Below, in pieces: positions 47,101-59,100 of a DNA stretch of 64,000 bases. Position numbers and translations under genes: made by a program. The DNA is taken from the NCBI RefSeq assembly GCF_958979055.1, contig NC_084888.1, forward strand, positions 1,444,001 to 1,508,000. Reading direction: 5' to 3'. Positions within the stretch are counted from its first letter, which is position 1; every line of letters starts with the position of its first letter. The stretch is from Alnus glutinosa. Lineage: Eukaryota > Streptophyta > Magnoliopsida > Fagales > Betulaceae. The notes beneath the pieces were generated by a model. That model made no database searches. It saw nothing but the letters and a program-made list of their open reading frames with translations, and was not told the origin of the DNA.

Positions 47101-50100
47101 CCAGTCCGTTATTTGGGGGTGCCTTTAATCTCTAAAAAACTATCTTCCCTGGATTGTGAGATTTTGCTGGATAAGATTTCGAGGAGAATGAACTCTTGGC
47201 TTTCTCGGCATCTATATTTTGCAGGTAGACTCCAAATACTTTTCTCAGCTCTTTATAGCATCCAGATTTATTGGTCTAATACTTTCATTTTGCCTAAGAA
47301 AGTGATTAGATTAATTGAGCAAAATTCAATCGCTTTTTATGGAATGGGAGTGATGCTAGTGCTACCAAAGAAAAAGTTTCATGGGATGATCTTTGTGTTC
47401 CTATGTTGGAAGGGGGTTTGGGGTTGAGGAAAATAGAGGACTAGAATAAAGCTTTTATTCTTCAGCATATTTGGAATCTCTTTACCAAGGCTGGTTCTCT
47501 TTGGGTAGCTTGGGTGAAGACGAATTTGATAAAAGGAAGATGCTTTTGGTTGCTGAAGGTCCCTTCCCCTACCACCTGGTGTTGGAGGAAAATCCTGAAG
47601 AGTCAAGAATTAGCTAAGAATTTTTTCAAATTTCAGATTGGAGATGGGAGTGGAATTTTCTTGTGGTTGGAAAATTGGCACCCCGATGGCATTCTAGTAG
47701 ACAAGCATGGCTGTAGGATTGTTTTTTAGGCTGGAAGTAGGTTGGATGCTCGACTCTCTAGTGTTATAAGTGGGAGGGAATGGTATTGGTTGCCTGCCAG
47801 ATCAGAAAACATGGTGAAGGTCCAGAGTCTGCTGTCTTTAGTAAGATTGGGAGAGAAGGATACTCCCCTATGGTTGCCGGCAAAGAACAAATTATTCTCT
47901 TGCAAACATACTTGGGAGACCATTCCAGAGAAGAAACTGAGGGTGAAATGGAGCAGGCTTATTTGGTATCCTCTTTTTATCCCAAAGCATGCTCTCTTTT
48001 TATGGCTTACATTTAAAGATAGCTTAACTACTGGGGATAAAATGCTGAAATGGGGAGTTTCAGGGGAGTTCAAATGTTTGTTTTGTCGAAATTAGATGGA
48101 AACTAGAGATCACATTTTCTTTGAGTGTGGTCCTAGCAAAAGGATTTGGAGAGATGTCATGACTAAGTGTATGCAGAAATATGTCCCTACTGAATGGGAT
48201 TCCATTGTTAGACAAGGTTTAAAGTTGTGGAAAGGGAAGACACTATGTGCTACTCTTTGAGGCTGGCTTGGGGTGCGTCGGTGTATAATATTTGTTAGTT
48301 TCAAAACGATTTGAAAGCTGGTGCTTACTTGTTATCTGAGGAGAAAATAATGAAAAAAATAAAAAAATGTTGGGAAGTTCCATCTCGCATTGTGAGTGGA
48401 AGGAAGTTTAATGCCTCTGCTGAGAATGAGGCTCTATGTTTGAATTGGGGTATTCATCAGCAGGTTCTGAATTGAGAAGTGGTGAGATCTGTTTTGTAGT
48501 TTGTATTCAGATTATTTCTTTGTCTTGTTTACAGATTGTTTTCTTTGTATTGTGGTTGGCATTTGAGTTGCCAGTTTGACTTGGCAGGTTTGGGTTTAGT
48601 AACCTCAGAAGAGTGAGGATTGTTGTGAGTGTTATAAGTGAAAGATGTTGCTATGTAGGTGGTAGGGTTGTAAATGTGTTGATTTCCAGAAGTTGATCTT
48701 CTGGAATGAATTGTATTGGATTGTTGGTGTTATAAAAAAAAAAAATTCATTCATCCAAAAAAAAGAAAAAAAAATAGTTTCTTAAATTTTCCACTCAAAT
48801 TAGAGTATTTCAACCCTAAAATACTCATGAGAGGACCTTCAAAACCATAAGAGCATCTGGACGTCACAGCAAGCCCAAGAGAAGCAAAATACTTTAACAA
48901 ACCTCTACTTGCCTAATCTGATATCATGTAGAAAACCTGCTAGATGCTCTTCTGGCTGCAGCAAACAGTTAAGGGAAACCCCGGCAAAAGAAACTCAAAG
49001 CAGCAGCATCATATAGGTACAAAAGGATATATAGACATGGAAAAAGAAATGTCAAAAGTATGTTGATCATTCACAACTATGTTCAATATAACTACTACGG
49101 GACAACAATTGTGGACTTGTTAGGGCATAAAAAGGGTTGATGTTGAAAATTAAAATAGATAAATCAACAATTATAGTCAAGTGTCTATACTGTAGGAAAT
49201 TGTGACAAAATGAAAGCTCCAGAATCCTACCTGCAAACCTTGTGAGTTTGAAAAACTTTTGGCAGGACCCTTGGCAGAGCTTCTCGAGTTTCTTCTGACA
49301 TGGTCTTCCTCCCACTGGATACTCTACTTGCATTTTTTGTAACACTTTTATCAGAGCTCACAGTTTTTCCAGGCGTACCAGTCATGATAGGCTTTGAGAC
49401 GGCATTCTTTTCCCGAGGCCCACCTTTTTTACCTCCAATACAACTATATATATTTCTTTCAATATGGTTCCAAATCTCTTTTTGTGCATCAACAATTTCT
49501 GGATAGAGTTTTATAAATGAAGCATCAGCAGGCTCTTTCCATTTCCAACCATTAAATTTAGAGGAAGATCTTTCGACGGCAAAAGCATCCATGAAGACTT
49601 TCATTGTTTTCTTAAGATTTGTTGGGATATCTGATTGTGAAATTACTATATTCTTGCTGAATAAAAGAAGGACATAATCCCTAGCTAAGGATGATTCACC
49701 ACCCTCTGGAATTAGCAATGGACTTTTTGGAGCCCAAAGGCCTTGTACCAGTAGAGCATGCTTCTGAAGGACTTGCAAAAATTCTTCATTGGAGTAATCT
49801 GGAGCAAAGTGTTTCAGAAATCTGAATCGGTGAACTGGAGGTCCCTATTAAGAAAAGCTCCTAATTAACCATACAGAAAAATCAGAAATAAATACTTAAA
49901 AAATTTATGCAAATAGTCTAGTAGTCCTTGCTTCAAGATTCTTTATATAATATGTGCATATGTGTAGAGAAGAAAAGGGAAGGGGGGTGTTCAAGAATGA
50001 CCTATCTTTATTTTTGAGGTTTACATTAAAGAGCCTTGCTAGACAGAGAATGCACCCTGTACAGTGTCAACCTAGGATATAGAATTTGCCAACATAGGTA

Positions 50101-53100
50101 GCTAATTGCCTGGAATTCAAGAATAGCACCTTTTGTGTGGAGTTTGCCAAATTTGTAATTTTCGCTAAGTTAAATGCCAATTTGACCACAAATTCCTTTT
50201 CCAGTTAATTATTTTTTAAAGAATTGTGTAACGTGGGTCTCAGGGTTTTACCACAGTCCACAAACCAATAGATTGGAGAATTGGAATTATTGCCATTGAG
50301 CTACTTTGTTTCTTTTGACAAGGGTATGACAGTTAGTTATATATATTTCAGGCTAATGCAACAAAATTAAGTTAATAACTTATGCAATATAAATGTATAG
50401 GCACTTTCATGATACTCTCAACCTTATGATAATTTGGAAGTCACTGCTCTAGTGCTCTCGCTCTGTAAATTTCTACCCTGGGCGTGAACCAAAAAATGAT
50501 GAGTGACAAATGCAAAAGTCCCTACACCATTGACCTACAAGAAAGCTTAAACTATTCACTGTGCGCAAGGCCACTCGTGCATTCACACATGCACTGGCAT
50601 CACCAACTTCTTTTCAAGTGCCATTCTATGCTCATCATTTTTTTTTTTTTTTGATAAGTGCCATTCTATGCTCATCATATGATGCAAAGTTAAGTAAATT
50701 GCAACAAACCTCACAGAGCAGTTTCTTGATGCGTTCTTCCAGAGGCACTGAGTGCAAAAACCTGAAACATTATCCATTAACATTTTTAAAATTCTACCTA
50801 CCAAATAAAAAAAAATTAACTTCAACAAGAAAACATGTACTTGAAGCGGCTGCATGTCAGAAATGGAATTAATATAACCTGATATATGTCCCCTTTGGTC
50901 TTTGCTGTGCCCAGCCTTGGTAATTAAAATACATAAATGATCTAATTGTTTATTATTTACTTATTTATGTGGTAATATATTAATTATCTAGATTTGTAGT
51001 TTTATGTGTTTATTTCTTTGCCATGTGAATAGAAATTGGAGCACTTCAAAGTACACTCAAGTGTGAGTTAATTATAATAATTCCATTGAAGCAAGTGCAT
51101 GTCAGAAATGGAATTGAAAAACAAACGCAGAACTTCCCAAAGCAGAAAGAGGAGAATGTAATATAACATTGTGTGTCTGTATACTAGCTTCCCCATTAAT
51201 TTCTCACATCAATATAAAGATCACACAACAAGCCATCAAACCATTCATCACACAGCAAATAATTGCCTTGTCCAATATTAACTAACACCCACTTAAGAGG
51301 AACCCAATAAATTGAAAAAAGACAACACACTCACACTTGAGTGTGGCAACATTTACCAAACTATTCGAAAGGAATGAACATATTGATATTCAGAGATACA
51401 TACACCTAGATTGCCTTGACATGAGTCAGAACTAAATGGTAAGGATCACAGTACCTTCTTGAGGGAGCTTTGGGTTTAATATTGTTAGGAGCCCCAGGAC
51501 ACAAGGAGTCAACATAGTCATACCTTCAAACAAGAATAATAATGAAGAAAAAAAAGTAAAATGTTCTGTATAATTGCTTTAAATAAAGTGTTAAGAATTT
51601 GGTAAATAAAAGGAGATCCTGTGGTTCAAATAAACAGCGAGATTGCAAGATGAAATGATATGTATCAATAAGAAAATAAAAGCCATACGGATTCATCGTA
51701 AATTGTATAGGAGAGCTTTTTTGTGCCACCATTCTTTGTAAATATCTGGCAGAGAAATCACTCTTTGAACTATGGTACTTGAGAGGAACCCAAGGCTGCA
51801 AAAAGAAAAGAAAAGAAAAGAATAAAATATTTAAATGATGATCCTAACTAATTCTCATTTTGCAGCACAGACAAAACCAGAAGAGTAAAAGCACTTGAAT
51901 AGAGCAGGAAGCTGTTTGACGATAGAAATATGAAGAGAAAGATGAACTTATCAAAAAAAAAAAATATGAAGAGAAAATGACTAGTTCTTACAATATCTCC
52001 CAATGATGGACTAAATAAACCAAAAGACAAAATAAAACGAAATAACTTGACAGAGTTCTACTGCTTCTTAGTTGCTAGACAAACCAAGTATCTGAGTACA
52101 ACCAATTTTTTTAATTTTTTTTTAATCAAAGTTCCATATTTAGAATAAATATATCAATCCAATCTGTAAATAGGTCCACTTTATTCCTACTAAGCTGCAT
52201 ATTTTACTTGTTATTTTCTGTATTTAATTAGAGCACTTTGGATGTTCATGCTTTAAACCACTAGTGAAAATATTAAATAAGGAAACATGTAGACATACAC
52301 ATATTTTGGGGTAAAGGTTTGAAAAGAATGGAACAATCACACTCTAAAATTCAAAAAAGAACATGGCGCCTGGGGGGCATGGGGAATGGGGAACCGGGGG
52401 AAGCCCCACCCCCCACCCCCCTCCCCCCAAAACTAAAGAAATAAAATTAAAAAATTAAAAATTAAAAATAAAAATAAAAATAAAAATAAAATCTCCAAAA
52501 TATCAACTGTGATATTCCATGGTCAAGTTTTACACCTCTTCGTCTTCCGCTTTCTTCTCAGTTGAAGGCTCCATCCGCTTGTTCTGAACCAATGAAAACA
52601 AAACAATTGAAAACCAACCAGAAGAGGTAAATACATAAACAGAACTTGATAGGCAACCAAATTTAATTCAATGAAATGGAGTTACAGTCCCACCACCACA
52701 AAATAAAGTTTTTTTTAATAATAATGCTAGCAATATATATATTTTTTTTTTTGATAAGTAAGAGAATAATGCTAGCAATATATAAAAGCACAGATGCTTG
52801 GTCCCAATCCCAATCTCAAATCAGTAATTGTAGGTTAAAATAATTTAAGCTTCATCTCTAACAAGAAGAAAACCACATAAGCTGAGCTTTTCAATTATTA
52901 ATTGATAAAGATGTCAGAGTCCAAATTAAACTCTAAACATGGATATGCTTGAGGAGTCCCAACTATAAACACGATCAGATCCATGCACTTATATTCTTCA
53001 TATGTCAAATAAAAGAAAATCACCTGCTTCTTAGATGGACCAACAGATTTTTCCTCGGCGGATTCTTCCAATTTAACTGTAGCTTCTGCATCGACTGCAA

Positions 53101-56100
53101 CGTTGTTCTTCCTTTTTGAGCCACCAGACTTCAGATGTTCCAATGATGGCCGGAGCTGCACAACTGCATGAATTGTATTCAGGTGTAGCTGCACAGTGAA
53201 GAAGTAGAGAAAACTTCTTAAAATGCTAAATTATGATTGGGAGCTCTGGAGAGAAAGAAAAAGAGGGGATAGAAACTATCATCAGGGAAAGCAGAGGAGA
53301 AGAAAGAATAGATGTTTTCTCACGCTGCTTGGGTGTTCATATCAGAAACAAGAGGAAAAGAAACTTAAAAACAAATGATACCATTGTACTTTCTCTTAGT
53401 TATCTCTTTTCTTCAATCAATATAAGAGTAAATTGGTCATTACAATAAAATTCATCAAACCACTATCCTCACTTCCCAAATCCTCCCCCAACTTTTAGGA
53501 GAATTATAAAAGTTGTCCAATGAAGGAGAGGAGCTCTCCCTTCCTCACTTTCTTTATACATCCAAACCTGATGCTGAAGTTATATACTCCCCAAACTCTC
53601 TTAAGGGGAACTAAGCAACTAATACATGAGTTGAAAATCAAAGAAATTACTTTCAAGTAATCCACGACAGATCAAAGATGTATTACTTTCAACTAATACA
53701 TATTTATAATTATATATGCAACATTGCCAATTGATAGGTCAAAGATAGAAAGAGACATGTTTGATCGTGTGTGTTTAAAGATAGCTGAGTCAACAAAATA
53801 AGAAAGTGACTGGCTGGCAACAGATTGCTTTTGTCTTTTGAGCATCCGCAAGGACGAGAGGGGAAAACGACACGTGGCGTGGGTGAAAGCTCATCAGCCT
53901 TGCATGTGGATTCCATGCTTAAATAAAAACAAGAAGGCCCCTGAGCAGGTTGGGCCCGGGGGTATTGTTTCTCATAATCATATTTGTGCTTCAGGCCTGT
54001 GGATATCAAAAGCCCATGCCAGCTATGGCCAGTAGTGCTAAGAAAATAGTATCTTTATTGGGCCCATCTACAGGCTTTCGCAGCCAGCTTCCCTCTCACA
54101 CTTCCAGCAGGCTTCACTCCAGGGCACAGAGCTTGTTTGGGTTTCTTTCTTGTGCTTCCCAAAGGCCCAAGTTCCAGTGGGCAATAACTTGTATTTGGTA
54201 ACAGGCGTATGGCCCAAGTTGTGCTTCTCAGGTCGCCTCCCTCTCTCGAGCCCTTCCATGGATATTTCGTTGGTTGGAGGTTCCTTCACATGGTCTAATT
54301 ACCAAGACCCCCCTCTGTCCAAGATTGATAGATTCCTCATATCTCTGCATTGGAAAGAGCATTTCCCACTTGATCCAGTGTTGTATTCCTCGTCCCTTAT
54401 CAAATCATTGTCTCATTGCTTGATAGCAAAGGTATGTCCAAAGGATCATGCTCATTTAATTTGAGAACATGTGGCTAAAAGCAAAAGATTTTGTAGATAT
54501 GGTGAAACAGTGGTAGGATTCATATCAGTTCTTCGGCACTCCCTCTCTTTTTTAGCTAGTAAACTCAAACAGCTGAAATTTTGACTTGAAATGTCGGAAT
54601 GAGGTCTTTGGAAATGTAGAGGAGATGAAGAAGTCCTTATTAGAGGAGATCCGGGTTCTTGGTTGTTTAGAAGAGGAGAGATCTCTAGTAGAAGAGGAGA
54701 TAGTCAGAAGGGCTAAGGAGAAAACAAATTTGGAGAATGTTGCCCTTATACAATTACTTAGTACTTCAAGAATTTGTTACCAAAATAGTTCCTTGGCACC
54801 CCAAATTATGGCTTGGAGTTCCCCTGTTTTGATTCTCTTGAAGTGAATTAGTTGGAAAGACCGTTTCAAGTGGAAGTCCTTCGGGCATTGCTTAGTGTAG
54901 ATGGTGACAAAGCGTCAGGTCCTGATGGTTTCATTGTTGCTTTTTTTCAATCTTTTTGGGTAATTGTGAAGGATGATATTATGTGGTCTTTCATAACTTT
55001 CATTAGCCTGAGATGTATGAGAAGAGCCCCAATGCTACCTTTATTGCTCTTGTTTCTAAGAAGATTGGAAAACTGAAAGTTAGGGATTTCAAACCTACCG
55101 GTCTGGTGGGGAGTTTTTATTAAATCATGGCGTAAGTACTTGCTACTAGAATGAAATAGGTGTTAGGAGGCTCATTTCGAATAGTCGGAATGCTTTTATA
55201 GAGTGGAGACAAATTGTTCCTATAGCCAATGAGTGCCTTTACAGCAGGTTGAAACCGGGAGTTCCAGGCGTAATTTGCAAGTTGGACTTGGAAATGGCTT
55301 ACGACCATGTCAACTAGGAATTCCTCTCCTACCTCTTGGGGCGTTGTGGTTTTGGTACTAAATAGAGGATATGGACATTTGCTTGTATTTCCATGACTCG
55401 CTTCTCCATCTTGATTAATGGGAGCCCGCATGTTTCTTTGGTAGTTCTTGGGGCCTTTGCCAAGGGGACCCTCTCTTGCCCCTTCTCTTCGTTATTGTCA
55501 TGGACGCTCTCATTAGGATGTTCTCTAGTGCGATGGTTGGGAGTTAGTTATTAGGATTCCGAGTAGACATCCATAAAGTTGCCCCTAGAAATATCCAATC
55601 TTTTGATCGCAGATGATACACTTATTAGGTGTGATGCATATCATGATCAAATCCATAATTTGGGTCACATTCTCTTATGTTTCAAGGCCATATCAAGCTT
55701 AAAGGTCAACCTCCAGAAATCTGAGTTAGTCACAGTCGGGGAGATTTTGCATAAGGAAAAGCTAGCCGATAATCTCAGTTGTAGCATCTCTTTTCTTCCC
55801 CTAAAATATTTGGGTCTCCCTCTCAGTGCATTTTTTTTTAAAAAAAAACCTATTTTGGACAGGCTAGTTGAGAATATGAGAAAAAGGTTGGCTAGTTGGA
55901 AGAAGATCTACTTGTCTGGAGGAGGGCACCTTACTCTTATCAAGAGTACGTTGTCCAATCTACCTAAATACTTCTTATCTCTTTTCCCATTACCAGCAGG
56001 TATTATTAGGAGATTGGGGCGTCTTTAGAGAGACTTTCTTTGGGATGGACTAGGCGGGAAGCCCAAGTTTCACCTGGTGAATTGGAAGACTATCTCCTTC

Positions 56101-59100
56101 CTAGTCCCTAGCGAAGGGTTGGGAGTAAAAAATCTCATATTATTAATAAAGCTCTTCTTGGTAAATGGCTATGGAGATTTGTGCGAGAGGAGAATTCTTT
56201 ATGGAGACAGGTGATTGTTGAGAAGTATGGGTCCAAAGAGGGGGTTGGTGTTCAAAGGAAGCTCAGGGGACATACAAGTATCTTTGGAGGAATATTAAAA
56301 AGAGATGGTGTCATTCTCTTACACATCTCTTGTACGGAGATGGACACAAGATGTGCAAGATAATAAAACCAAACATTTCTCTATTAAAAATGATAGGGAA
56401 TTTTTCTCCAACCTTGTCTTCTTCAAGGTTGGGGATGGCTCTCGCGTAATCCAAGATTGAGAGCTGAAATCTCAACTCCTTTCTCAATTTATTAAACTCC
56501 TCGAAAACCCATCTGGGGTAGGTGGATAGAATGTTGTGGACTCCAACTAGCCGCCACGGTTTTGAAGTGACCTATTATAACACTTTACAGACTGGAAAGC
56601 ATTGTTCGTTCCCCAAAAAAAGTATTTTGAAAGTTAAGGCCCCACCCCGCATTGCTTTCTTCTTATGCACAACAACCATGGGTAGAATCCTCACGATTGA
56701 TAATCTTAGAAGGCGGGATTTCACTCTTATAAACCGGTGTTGCTTATACAAAAAGAATGAAGAGACTGTAAATCACCTTCTCATTCATTGCGAGTACACT
56801 AGTGATCTTTGGCACTTGGTTCACAACTTATTCACACAACATCCTGAGCTACTTCATTGTTGAAAGATCCCAGGACAGGGACATCCCAAATAGGCCATAT
56901 GGGAAGTTATTCTTGCATTCTTCTTGTTGAGCATTTGGAGAGAGGAATCAACGTCTCTTTGAGGACTGCAAGTCTAACATGTTTTCTATAAAATCCTCTT
57001 TGTTAAGTCTCTTTTGGATTGGGTTGTAGTATATGTTCCTAAATTTAGGGTACAAAATTACGTTTTGCATCCCTTATCTTTCTCTATACCATTAAAATAT
57101 TATTTATTTACAAAATACAAATTCTCTACCTATCCTCACATTTTTTACAAAATCCAAACACAATCCCCAATGAAAGGGAAAAAGATGAGAGAGAGAGAAG
57201 ATATATTTTATGTTAAAATAATGTATAGGAAGGCTATAGGGAAGCTAAAGTGCTACCCAATGTAGCATTCTCAATGTTTAGGAAAGCTGCTACAGCCTAC
57301 AGGTAACTTTTTGTGATTTTTTTTTGAGATTTTTCTTATATTTAAGAAATGGAAGACGTTATAGAGAAGCTGTTGCTAGTGCTCTAACAACTATTAGTGA
57401 AAAGCGAGAAGATAATAGTGACAACAAATCAATAAGTAGCGGAGTTCTGCGATTTGGAAGTTGGTGCCAATCTGCATTTTTTGGTGTATTTGGAAGGAAA
57501 AATATATTTGGTGTTTCGAAGATTTTGAGAATTCCATGGAGGATATTTTAGCTTCATTCTTTCATACTCTGTATCTTTGGACGATGGTTTTTTGGTCCTA
57601 TCTGTCACTTAGTTTTGTTGATTTTCTTGTTCGTTTTTCTCCTTATAATTAGGTGTTTCCTTTTTTATACTTTCGATGTATTTAGGAACTCCTTACGCTT
57701 TCAATAAGACTATATTTACTTATAAAAAAAAACAAATCAATAAGTAAAACGGATGGTACCCTTAAAATTAAACAAAACCCTTTACTAGAAATCCTATGCT
57801 AACCAAAGACTGAACCTTGTGGGGCCCAAAGACTTTGTCAAGCACCAGATGACTAAGGATTCACTAAAGTGTAAGCAACAGACAATACAAGAAATTTATC
57901 AATTTATCAGAAAAATAAACCTTTTAATAGATTTGCATAAGTTAAAATTTGTTGGCATAGTTCTCAAATTACTTTCAGCATATATTCCAACACTATTTGA
58001 CCACTTTTCCAAAGCCCAAGAAAATTATGTCAAACACTGAGTTTGCTTTCCCAAGCATATACATCTTGTCTTCAATATTTTTTTTTATTGGTATGTTGCA
58101 CACACACCCGATGGGACATAAACCCACGACTTCACCCCCCACCTTGCTATAAAGGGAGGAAGTAACATTTGAGCTAAAAGCCAATCAGAATGCATCTGTT
58201 ATCACCTAATAAAACACAATCATGTGTAACAAGGGGCAGGTGAACTAATATAACAAAGAAAATTAGAAGCTCTTTTCAACAAATGCTGGCTTTAATTGCT
58301 TTGGAAAAAGATTAAATTTTTAATAGAGATGTCAACCCCATGATTCAGCAGTAAGCAGACCTTCCTGGCACTGATGTTCCACTAGAAAGCACCTAAATGA
58401 CAAGTACAACTGCTTGTGATGCAGATCTTGGAAAAAAGGGCTGGTTGGCCTAAACATAAGTGACCATGTGCTGAACATACCAGCATATCTACCTATTATA
58501 GTTTTATTAGTTTATGTAAATTCGGCCAGCATAAACAGATTAGGTTAAACCTCAGAAAGCAATATATGCATACCTTATTACCCATCAGAACACCAATAGC
58601 ATAGCCAGTTGTGCGTGGCACCTTCCATGATGATGACAAAGTCTAAAGACAAACCAAGAAATATGAGTTCGTGTTATAGAACAAATGTGAATGCAAAAGG
58701 CTAGATTACAAGGACATCAAAGCCTCAACAAATGTGGTTTTCCACTTATAAGAATAATTATCAGTAAAACAACAGCAACAATCATAAAATAATTACAATA
58801 ACCACCAAACAGAAGTCGTGATTGAGCTCCAAAACTTGTAGACTAATAGTGAAGAGGAGATGGACCATGTCATTATCACCTAAACACTTTGGATACCACC
58901 ACCGTTTCAAAAGTTGGACCGGACGAGTCAGTCATCAATGACTTCACAAATCAGGAAAAAGTGCAAACCTATGCAGAAGTAGGAATAGTGGCACAAACAA
59001 TAATATTGTTTCATAAAGTAGAGATCCAAAATCTGAGGCAAAAAAAAAGTTACTTAAATTCCTCAAAACCCCTGCCTACATCGCCATTCAATATTCTTGG

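Noticed and set aside
55579..56028. LINE reverse-transcriptase frames as host genes
   Set aside because: They show L1-type RT motifs, flanking LINE domains and multiple stops, so they are transposon remnants.
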